Shown here piece after piece: positions 12,601 to 24,600 of a DNA stretch of 64,000 nucleotides (position 1 is the stretch's first letter; every line of letters begins with the position of its first letter). The stretch is from contig JAWQUS010000017.1 of assembly GCA_036365455.1 (NCBI GenBank), positions 8,184,001 to 8,248,000 on the forward strand, given 5' to 3'. The notes beneath the pieces are model-generated. The model did no database searches, was not told where the DNA came from, and saw only the letters and a program-made list of their open reading frames with translations. The translations under genes and the position numbers were made by a program. Origin of the DNA: Macrosoma leucophasiata. Lineage: Eukaryota; Arthropoda; Insecta; Lepidoptera; Hedylidae.

Positions 12601-15600
12601 AATGTGTCATACATTTAGAATAAGTACTGCGTGTACAGAATCTCACATATAATCACAATTTTATTAATATGGTAACAAATGTACGAAAATTTTATTTTAT
12701 TTTAATGACAAAAAATAGAGGTATGTATGATTTATGGATGACTACTTAAGTTAATTAGCTAATTAGTTACCTTATACACTCGCACGATCAAAGCATACAG
12801 CATAATTCTTTTCAATGAGATTCTTAAAATTAATTACATTAATGAATAAAAAAAAGATAAACACATTTTAAACAGATCATGTTGTTTTATAGATTGCTAC
12901 ACTTCGATCGAGGAAGATAATAAGACAAGTGCCACAATTAATAAGAACTTGCATCGGTAACATACAAAGAGCATTAATTCACATTGATTAAGTATACTGT
13001 CTAACATACAGAATAGAGAAAGCATCGCAAAACAAAAATGTTAACTTAGTGATTAGTTTAAGACTCATTTTTAATTTGGCATCTACCATTTATTAAATTA
13101 AATACGACATAAATAAATACTTACTTAAAATCGTTTTCAATTATTGTGACTCGTGAATAATCGAATGACGTATATAGACTAATAACTTCATTTAGAACGA
13201 CCTATGTATTTAAGTATTAAGGATATTTTTGTGATTAAGGTGGCAAACAAACATACAGTTCACATTGATGTTGAGTGATGACTGCAGTCTTTAGACACCC
13301 ACACAAAGACCAGAGTTCAAAATGTAGATGGTTTACCACCTCTTAGCCCTTAGTTGTTATATCCGTGACATGAACACTGGAACTCTACCACGAGGATATT
13401 AACGGATGTAATCATATTTATAGATAACAATTCTTTAATGCATTCTTTTATGTCTTGACTTATTAATAGCAGTAATTCCTCAACTGTAACGATAGTTTAA
13501 CTTATTCAAGTCAGTCTTGGAGGATAACTAACGATAGTTTAACTTATTCAAGTCAGCCTTGGAGGATAACTAACAATAAATTGCAGATTAATCGATCCAA
13601 GGACGCACGGAGGAGGTATTGTCAGTGGATTAATGTGAATTGATGCTCCAGATATAACACTTATAGTTAAAATGTGCGATATATGTTTCATTGTCTTTAT
13701 AATACTGACGAATTTTTTATTGTAAACATAACGTAACTTCACGCCTGTAATCCCCGGTAAATGCATGCATAAAAGCATACACGCAAACACCCTCTATTCG
13801 CTAGTTACGATTTTAGCCCAAGTCACAGATGGTGAGCCTGTTGACATCTCCGGACACATTATCAAACTCCGAAACTGGGAATCTTCCAGAAAATGGAATA
13901 ATCCCAACAGAATCAGTGACTTTACCGTTATCTCTGATAGCCCCCGACCTCGGAATCGAACCCAGAACCCCAGCGTAGCAGTAGTGGCTTGCTACCTACC
14001 CTAGTAGGTAGCAAGCCACTAACTGTCTCAGTAGCCTACTACTGAGACAGTTATATAATAAATATAAAAATACAAAGTACTAAACGACCCTAATAATTAA
14101 AATAACATTGAAATTGTTACGTCACACGCAAAGTGGATCCAATTATGTCTAATGAGTTTGCCGCGGCCTTACGAATCGGCAGGAGGAAAATTACACGATA
14201 AACAATTTACTATGTGATCATTATTTGATCAATATTTCATTAAATTATCTACTACTAGTAGTTGTTGTATACTTTCAAAACGATTCATCGATCTCCAAAA
14301 CAAATAACTTTATGGTACACGTTAATCTCGTTAAGTTTTTGGGTAGACCATAATTTTACTACAGTATATTAATATAATAATAATGGCAACCCATTATACG
14401 TCCCACTGCTGGGCACGAGTCTCTCCCCTTTATGAGGGGAGGCCTGAAGCTTACTCCACCACGCTGCTCCAATGCGGATTGGTGGAGATTCGGCTTAGTG
14501 GCCGACCCGTCCAATCAATTTGCTCGTATAACAATAAAATCGGACATTTGCATGGGACTCAATTACATTTTATACAATTAAAATATTATAATGAGTAATT
14601 TTATTGTTTATCTTCCGAAAAATATTATCACTGTTTACAACTTCTGTTTATCCTGTACATATATCACACATTATCAAATACTAATTATAGATTACATTTG
14701 ATATTCATGCACAGCAAAAAGTTAATACGAAAATATTCAAAGGAAAACGCGTTAGGATAAATATTATCATAAAATATAATATACAAACCTTTATATTAAA
14801 CTGTGCTATCACCGGTTTGTGGTCACTCACTGTATAATGTGGTAAATGGTTGTACGATATCAAATCCGCTCGCAGTGTTATATTCTCATAATTATTGGCT
14901 ATCACTTTGTACAATATTCTATCTGTCCATGATGGTTTTCGCCTAAAATAGAAAAAAAAAATTTTTTTATGATAAATTAATGAATAAAAATACAGAAAAG
15001 TTCAAAAATATAAGCGTAATGTACAAGCTGTAATATATGGCGCAGTGTAAAGTTATCTAGGTTTAATTTTGGCAACACATATAAAGGGCCTCTGTAACTG
15101 CCTCGGTAGCCTAGTGGTAGCAGGCCACTACTACTACGCTGAGGTCCTGGGTTCGATTCCCGGGTAGGGGGTTATCAGAGATAATGGTGAAAAAGCCTTT
15201 ATCTCTGGTTCTATTGGGATTTTTCCATTTTCTGGAAATTTCCCAGTACCTCAAAGTTTGGTAATGTGCCCGGAGATGTCAACAGGCTCGCCACCTGTTA
15301 CATGGGCCAAAACGTAACCGGCGAATCGTGGGTGTTTGCATGTATGCTTGAATGCATGCATTTACCTCTGCCTACCCCTTCGGGGATTACAGGCGTGAAG
15401 TTACGAAGTTACATATAAAGGGACGGCTTTGTCTTGAGAGTAGACATCTCAATAGATCAAGTGCCATACAACATTTAAGTACACTTTTTTTAAATCTATT
15501 TATCTTTTTTTTAATCTATTTAATCTATTAATTATGAAATGTAATCTAAATGGCAAACAAAATTGAAGGTAGTCCGCATCGGTGATTAGTAGTGACTTAC

Positions 15601-18600
15601 AAAATGCTGACATTCAAAAAAGCGCTTCTATTTCATTTTGGTCGAAATTAAATATCTAACTACACGCCCCGAAATAAAACTCACGCTAAAAATCTCACGC
15701 TTCAACGTCGATGAAGCAATCGGTTAACTTAATCGCCTTTGTACTGGCTTATGTTTTTATTTTTTACAGTATCCAACAAGAATTATTGCACATCGACCTT
15801 AGAAAAGAGACTTCGGCTTATTTCAGATCAATAGAGCATTCTCTCTTTCGCACCCTACCTATGTGACGTTTATCGACGATTTTGATCAAGTTTTGACCAA
15901 TACCGGACTATCAGTGCTTACGTAGGCACTATGCGACAGAGATAACGCTCTACGCTGAAACTAGAAGATAGTATCTTTCGTTGGGTCAATGTGTAATATT
16001 TTTAATATTTTTGCTGGGTGTGAAAGCAATAGCGATAATGGGATGATCTCTAAAACGATAATCAGATTATCGCTATTGCGATACGCTGGTACAAGAAAAT
16101 GAAAGTCGTAAACCATTAAGCGGATGAGCCATGGGATTAAGGTAGGAGCAGATGCGTTGCCACATCTACCTCGCTGCTTTCGATTTTTATGTAGTTTTAA
16201 TGCTTATTGGCTTCAGTATTTATCTATGTAAAAATGTAACAATGTTGCGGACGAAACTTTGCATTGGCGTTATTTACTGCGATGCTTATCATTGATTTTA
16301 CAAGTGGACTAGGGTGGTATTGTGTAACTTATACTGACTTACACACTGATTAGTTCGTTAAATAGACAATGCATATTAATTTTCTTATCATACCATTAAA
16401 ATAACAATTTTTGTTTATAACTTATCGTCTCACGGGTGGCAACGCATCTGCATTTTGATCTCTGGTTTTTGTGTCTATAGGCTGCAGTCATCACTTAACA
16501 TCAATGTGAACTGCAGGCTTGTTTGTCATATTCCTTAGATAAAAATAAATAATACATCTTTGTGTATACACACCTCTGGTTCTATTGGGAATTTGCCATT
16601 TTCTAGAAGTTTCCCAATACCAGTCAGGTGTCCGGAGAGGTCAATAGGCTCGCAATCTTACATGGGCCAAACGCATTTACATTAGCCAACCCCTTATAGG
16701 AATACAGGCGTGATGATACGTTATAAACTGCAAATTTATTTACCACATTCATCACACAAAAAAATCAAAGAAAAACCTACTTGATATCATAGTCATCTGT
16801 TCCAATGATGAATTTGTAAGTGGGCGGGAATCTTATCTCGGGCTCAACAAACCCCGAGAACGCATCCCCGGCGTCCATCACCGCCACTAACTGGTCGTGT
16901 TTCAGGAGAGCTGTATATTTATCTTTCTCCACTTTCTGTAGCGCTGCTACTATCTCCTCCGAGGTAGGACTGCTGCCTGTCGGATGGTCAGTGCGGAAGT
17001 TGAGGTCGCCGATCCAGAAAACATAGCTGAAATCAAGAACGATATTTTTATAAGAAAAATGGCCGTAATTCTTAAACATACCTAATCTTAGGTTATTAAA
17101 ATATACCTAATCAATACCCAAAACAGATAAATTATTCAAGATATTGAGGAATAGAGATAGCTTCATTTTGTAATCTCGTTCATACTTTTAAACGTAATCT
17201 GGACTGCATAGAAACATTTATCTTGATTATAATTAGTATAAAAATATTAGTGACATTGAATAAATAGAATTTTTAAGAACGACCCATTATTTTATTAATT
17301 TTACTGGTGGTAGTGTTCTAGTGGTCTAGGTCAAGGGCGAAGGCAACACGGCAACACCGCAACACCTAATCTATCTGCCGCATCACGTATTATGTTCCTT
17401 CAGTTCGTTAATTATGATAATAATTCGATTTTCAAATGGGGCTGTTTGGGAGTGTGCGTTATTTCTGTTAGTTTGATGTGTGAGTGTGAGGGCGTAGATA
17501 TTGCATTACCTTATCTGCCGCCAGATACTAGTCATCGGTGATATCGTATTCCGGTAAGATAGCAATATACAGACCAGTAAGTAGTTACTACAATAGTTCA
17601 AGAGCCAAACTAAATCGCTTTTGTACTCGACAATCAAAGACATTAACGTCTTTGATTTAATTGTTTTATATTATTTCGCATTAACACATGCTTGTGAAAT
17701 ATATTTTATTTTAAAGAAAAATGGAAAGAAAAATTTGACTTCAGGCGAGACTCGAACTCGCGGCCTACTGGGAATCTAGTCCAGCCGCTCTTCCAATTGA
17801 GCTACTGAAGTCCTGCCCGATTTGTCAAATCTTTCCTTCTTATTATTGCATTGCTTTATGGTACTGCTACCATAAAGCAATGCAATAAATGTGAAGGAAC
17901 TACTTAACTACGTAACTTTGGTAGACGGTATAAAAACGATAGCGATAGCGATAACCTGAAGCGATAGCGATATCGATATCACCTTCATAGAAGACACGAT
18001 AGCGATAGTCAAAATCTCGAGAGGACAAGATAAATCAAAGACCTAGGTACTGCTACCATAAAGCAATGCAATAAATGTGAAGGAAAGATTTGACAAATCG
18101 GGCAGGTCTTTGATTTATCTTGTCCTCTCGAGATTTTGACTATCGCTATCGTGTCTTCTATGAAGGTGATATCGATATCGCTATCGCTTCAGGTTATCGC
18201 TATCGCTATCGTTTTTATACCGTCTACCAAAGTTATAACGAGGGTCAGGTTATCGCTATTGCTCCCACAGGCGGTACGACATGAGAAGAAAAATCAAAGA
18301 CTTGAACGAGCACAGAAACAATTCAGTTAGATAGCCGAGCCGCTGGTTTAAATCTTTGCTCTTGTCTCTACTTTTCTTCTTATATCTCTGCTTTTATCAT
18401 TTTGTGCTCTCTATGAAAGCAATAGCGATTATCTGACTGTTGTTATTAGGTACTTTAGTAAGCGATATAAAATGATATTTTATTTTTAAAGAAAAATGGA
18501 AAGAAAAATTTGACTTCAGGCGAGACTCGAACTCGCGACCTACTGGGAATCTAGTCCGCCATCTATTACCATAGTTGGTAATAGATGGCGCTGCTGCTAC

Positions 18601-21600
18601 CATAAAGCAAAGCAATAGATGTGAAGGAAAGATTTGACAAATCGGGCAGGACTTCAGTAGCTCAATTGGAAGAGCGGCTGGACTAGATTCCCATTAGGTC
18701 GCGAGTTCGAGTCTCGCCTGAAGTCAAATTTTTCTTTCCATTTTTCTTTAAAAATAAAATATATTTCACAAGCATGTGTTAATGCGAAATAATATAAAAC
18801 GATATAAAATGATAATTATCGTCGTCATTTTTTTCACTGTGAGTTCTGTTGTTGTCGAGGTAAGGCGCTTTCGGTGATTGATTAGGTGATCAAGAGCGTC
18901 CATAAAATTGCAATTCCTGTCATTCAACGACAGGCGACATCAAGACGACAACAAACATGAGACATCAAGAAATTGTTTTGTGTTACACCACTATTTTTCT
19001 ATAAGGACTTTTAAAGGCACAGCTTCGCTGCATTGACGTCACACCTGTACAGTACAGTGCTTGCAGAGTATTTTCGAATTTACACGTAAACTAATACTTG
19101 CTTACCTTTTTTATGTAACGGCGGCAAACAAGCATGCAGTTCACATAGATGTTAAGTGAGGACTGCAGCCTATTGACACCTACACAGAAACCAGATGCAA
19201 TCAAAATGCAGATGCGTTGCCACCTTTAAGACCAAAGTTGTTGTCTCTGTGATAGCTATTACGGGGCCATACATTACCATGTAACCGGAATACGATAGTA
19301 CTGAACACTACCAACACTACCATTTGGCGGGAGAGAGATTAGGTAATGGAATTGTGCCTATGCCTCGAGCGCCAACATTTGAAACTCTACCACCAAATAA
19401 AAAATACAACACTTTGTTTTACACCACGTAAGCATAAGAAACGCTATTTATAAATGATAAGGGAGCGTCATAAATCTTTATTAATGTTTGAGAGACCATT
19501 AATTTTGTACTTTTGTACGTTTGTTTTAATAAAACGATTAAAACAATTTTAAGAATTCTTTTACCAATACACTTCTCCGTTGTCACAATTAGTAATCCAT
19601 ACAAAAACACCGACAATGTAACTCAAGACCTAAAAAAATATTTTAAAAATGCTTACATCATGTATGCTGCTTATACCGTTAGAGAAATTAGAGAATAGTA
19701 CCCATGCGGCAATGCGCAGTGTGCAACTCTTTTGAATTGCAATAGCTCGTTTGTATATAAAAACAACCTTTATAAACGTCATGTTCTAATAATGCCATAG
19801 CTAGCATTATAAAGACATAAATGTAAAAATTGTACTATTTATTTTTCGCAATAACACATGCGAGTGAACTTTAGAAATTAATGAAAAAAACGGAAAGAAA
19901 AATTTGACTTCGGGCAGGAATCGAACATGCGTCCTCAGGATAACCAGTCCAGCCGCTTTACCAATAAGCTACCGATGTACTTACGTGCTACTTAATTTCT
20001 AATGTATGTAAAAAGGCTGCATTCAAATGTCTCCAAAATTATACCAAGCCGGGGCAAGTCGCAAGTAATTTAGGGTACGATTCCGAACGCCGCTCCACGC
20101 AGCAATGCTGCCGCCGCAGTGCTGCCGCAGCACTACTGCTCTCCATATATTTCTCTATAAGTTTATATTAGATTCCGGCTTCGCGACAATTCGCGGCAGC
20201 AAGCAGTAGAAAACAGAGAAATGGTGCTGCGGCAGCACTGTTGCGGAGTTCGGAATCGTACATTTATATAACTACTTACTCGTGATATAAAATGTTCGCA
20301 GTCTCGCTAACATGGTAAAAGTGTTCGTTAATAATTTTATTGAAGTCATTTATCCTCTCGGCAAGCATAGGTTCGTGGGCAGCGAGATGGCAGTTCACCA
20401 GACACACGGAACAACCGTAGATGTTAAAACGTACACTGACAGCACCTTTGTTGCCCTGAAACAATAAAGAAAACATTTTTTTACTTCCTTATGGTTATTT
20501 GTTTTTATATAATGAAAATGACAAGCAAGCATGCAATTCACATTGACGTTAGGTGATGAGGAGGTCAGAGGTCAAAATACAGATGCGTTACCACTCCTAA
20601 GGCCTTAGATGTTATGCCTCTGTGCCGGAAATTACAGGAACGTACATTACCACCTGACCGGAACACGATAGTGCTGAACACTACCTTTTAGCGGCAAGTA
20701 TATTAGGTAATGCGGTGGTACCTACCTCCGCGAGCTCCGTCACTGGAACTCTACCACGAGTAAAAACTATACTTACTATAATGTGACCTCTGAAGTAAAG
20801 TGTCCTAAAAGTCCTTCAAAATAAACATTGAATTAAAATATGCCGTCGCATGTTTTTTGTTCACTCGCAATTATGTTCAACCTTATACTGGATTGACCCT
20901 ATGACCTATATTAGTCAACATTTCTAAAAAACTACTCGAAAAGCAACGTCATAAATTCAGAACTATCACAACCCATGCAGAATTTTCGTTTCCCCTTTTT
21001 TTTTCAGAAAATCATCAATTGATGTCAATTTTACCTTTATCAAAATATAATTGTATGTGTGTATATGTCTTCACGCTAAGTCCCTCACGGGTAGCAGGGT
21101 TCCCAACCGTCCGATTTTCGACCGAACTGTTGGGTTTTAGAAAAAAATTTTGGGGTCAGGTCGCTTACTTCCTACCGGATTCAATTTGTCCGGTTTTTAC
21201 CCAACTGGTTTCGATCACACGATCATCTTCAGGGGTTTGCTGACAGTAAACTATCTTTTTAAACACTTAAAACTCTTAGCAACCCTGCGGGGTAGGCAGG
21301 GAGCCTGGAGCGCCAAATATCCATCTTACGAACCTCCCGTGCGTCTTGTGCATTCATCACTCTTCATATTCATGAAAATAGACATTACCTTTTACCTACA
21401 ATGCGTTGTACTACCTTTTTATAGTCGTTATTTGCGGGTTTGACTTATCATTTGCCTTATTGTCATATTTTTATTTTTCGCAATACCACATGCGAGTAAA
21501 GGAGACGTTCACTATATAGAGAGATGAAGCATAAAATACTAAATCATTTTCAGCTATTCAAATCGTTTAATAAATCTTCAATTATTTGTCGTCAGTATAT

Positions 21601-24600
21601 TTCGAAAACAAGAATGTCATAGTAGCGATATGGCAACATATTGCTGTCATACAAAAATTACGTAAAATAAATATTTCCGACAAAAAAACAACGATTCAAA
21701 TTATTTTTTGAGTATTTTTCCATGATTCTACGTCGTTCGTACGTTTTTCTCTATCTTTTGATATAGTGTACAAGGTGCGGGTCTAACGTGGAACTTCTCC
21801 TATATAAATTAAAGAAAAATGAAAAGAAAAATGACTTCGAGTAGGAATTGAACCTCAGGATAATCAGTCCATCCACATTACCTTTTCTTTTTTCTTTAAT
21901 TTCTAAAATCAGATTTATTACTAATTTATTAAAATATACCTTAACAACTTCTAGAGATTAAAGGTCAAGGTTCTTATGGTGAACTGAAAACACACGTTTT
22001 TACGAAGATATAGTGTCGTTGCTATTGTTAAACAATGAATATAAAAAAAAACAAACACATTAAAATAATTACAGCAAAAAATATATTTTAAGTACCTACA
22101 TTTTAGACAACACGAGATCTTTACTGTAACTGAGCAAGGTAGTAAGTAGTTTTAAACGTAACTTCAAGTCTATATTTCTCGAATGCGTAGACAGGGGTAA
22201 ATGCAGACATTACAGCATACATATCACCAAAGAAATACAAATAACGTTTAATTTAAAAATCTCAACAGCTTTAACCCTTCCCTTAGATCGGTCCGAGGGT
22301 CTCATTGTAGCAAAAGTAGCATACTACATTAACATAAGACAACTGAGGCAAAAAAATCTTTTTTGTGTTTTAATGTAGGAATCCTAAACACAAAAAAAAT
22401 CACATCAGAATATTAACTTTCACTTAATAATATCCTGTATTGTAATATTTATTTTTCGCAATAACATATGCGAGTGAACTTAAGAAATTAAAGAAATAAC
22501 GGAAAGAAAAATTTGACTTCGGGCAGGAATCGAACCTGCGACCTCAGGATAACCAGTCCAGCTGGATGGATCCAGATCCAACCGGCTGGACTGGTTTTTC
22601 TTTAATTTCTAAAATATGCTGTATCATTTTGCGCTAAACTACGTTTACATAACAACTTAAGTTGAGTTTTACTTAGTGGACGAGTTGCACGCTTGCATCT
22701 TGAGTAGGGTAAAACATCCACTCGTCAGCTCTGCACCAGTGTTCGGCCTTTATAACAATTTTACTTGATGGTTTATAAATGATCTGTCTTCTGTTTCATT
22801 TTCTCAACAGACGGCGTCTGTTCTGACATCAGGATGAGCAACTCCAGCCAGAGGGCTTATTAAGTAGTTTGTGTTTGCGACATGTCTTGTGTTTAGCGTG
22901 AACAGATCGATATTATACAGGGCACGCAAATTTGGTTCAAAACCTGCTGTCGGGAGCACGTGCGGCACTGACTGCTCCCCATTTCGTGGTAAAACGTCTA
23001 AAAAGACTATTCTTAGCGGATACTTTCTGCTTGGCATTCAGGCAGTGGTATTTGTAGGTCAGTGATCCGTCGAGACTAGTCGAGAGTAACTCCTGAGTAC
23101 GGATAGTGCTCAAGTCTGACCTGCTACCACGTAACTTTAAGTGTCCGATTAGCGTGCCTGTTGCGTTAATTAAAAGATTAGCGGTCAAATACTCAAACGT
23201 CACTCAAATCTAAGTGGGACTTAAAAGTCTTCTGTCTTTATAAACACGTTCAAACGATAGAGATAGCGCACATTTGAGGGTTGCTTGAAATTGAGTGACG
23301 TTTGAGTATTCGGCCATAGGTGACTTAATTATGGAAAAATACTTACCCAAATTCCTCCCAATCCAGTTTTAGTATATTGTGCTTCTAAATCCCTCAAATG
23401 GGTGAGATGTTTCATTTGTGTGTAAACTAACAGTATCATTCCCTGCAGCCGAATAGTTTTAGCAACGATGTAGCTTTGTCTGCAAAGGATCTTGTTGAAC
23501 GTAGATGTCCATGGATCACTGAACAGATTATCGCGTAACATGTTTTGAGGTTGAGAGTTTACTTCTTGTAATCTGAAATGTAAAATGATTATAGGTATAC
23601 ATGATTCGACTAGGATCTGAAAATAGTTGTAATGTTTTTTTTTAGGTTACGAAGGTGGCAAATAAGCGTGTAGTCACGGTAAATAGATCTATTTACTGTG
23701 GTGTATTTCACAAGGATATTAAGTGATGACTGCAGCCTATAGACATCTACACAAAACCAGAGATCAAAATGCAGATGCGCTGCCACGCCTGAGACAAAAC
23801 TCGTTTTGTCCTTATGATAGTTATTTCAGAGCCATACTTTATCTTACCGGAACACGATAGTGCTGAACAAAGCATTACTATCTGCCTAATGGTAGTGACC
23901 ATTGGTGGGCAGACAGACTTAGTAATGCCGTGGTGCCTACGCCCTCGAGCTAGTACACTAGAGTTTTACTAATAGTAAAATCCGAATATACCAAGTGAAC
24001 GTCTCACGTCGGGTTCGATTTTAAATAATAATTTTAGTTTAATATACCTACCTACGCGAAAATATCGTGGTGCAACCCAGGCTAAGTGATGAGTACGTAG
24101 ACTATTGATAGATAGATAGATAAGCCTTTATTCTCTGACCAAAGTGTACAATTTTTCTTTTTAAACTCTAAATCTACACATTACAAATATAAAACTAATA
24201 CGAGGGTGGATCCAAAAGTTCGTGGCCCAAACTACAAGAAGACATGAGATCTTTTTAAATTTACCGTCATTTGTTAGTATGTCTTCTATTGATTTATTGT
24301 GCGCAGTTTCATTCCGATACTGCACAATATAAATTTTCTGTGATTATTTGTTTGAAGCATTCTGACGCGATTTTCAATAATGGAGAAAATTGAACATCGT
24401 GCAGTCATTAAGTACCTACCTCAATAAAAAAGGCCTGTCACCAAAAGACATCCATCAAGATATGGTGGGCACTTTGGGGGAGTCTGCTCCATCGTATTCC
24501 AGTGTCAAGTAGTGGGTAGCTGAGTTTAAGCGCGGTCGTGAGAGCATTGAAGATGATCCTAGGAGTGGACGGCCTACAACCTCTACCACGAAAGAAAACA

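Larger units (their letters stand above)
17663..18801. mobile_element. Nested fold-back element with tRNA-like arms
   Basis: Outer arms 17663-17839 and 18623-18801 are near-identical inverted repeats. Each contains a tRNA-like sequence with a 7-bp acceptor stem (GACTTCA/TGAAGTC), a D-arm-like AGCTCAATTGGAAGAGC and a T-arm GCGAGTTCGAGTCTCGC. Inner arms 17913-18044 and 18104-18235 are perfect inverted repeats of 132 bp around a 59-bp spacer, with GATAGC hexamer runs. A further partial outer-arm copy is at 18473-18560. Confidence 0.85.

Noticed and set aside
17741..18725. Functional tRNA genes
   Set aside because: The cloverleafs have a mismatched anticodon stem and occur as inverted pairs inside a mobile fold-back.
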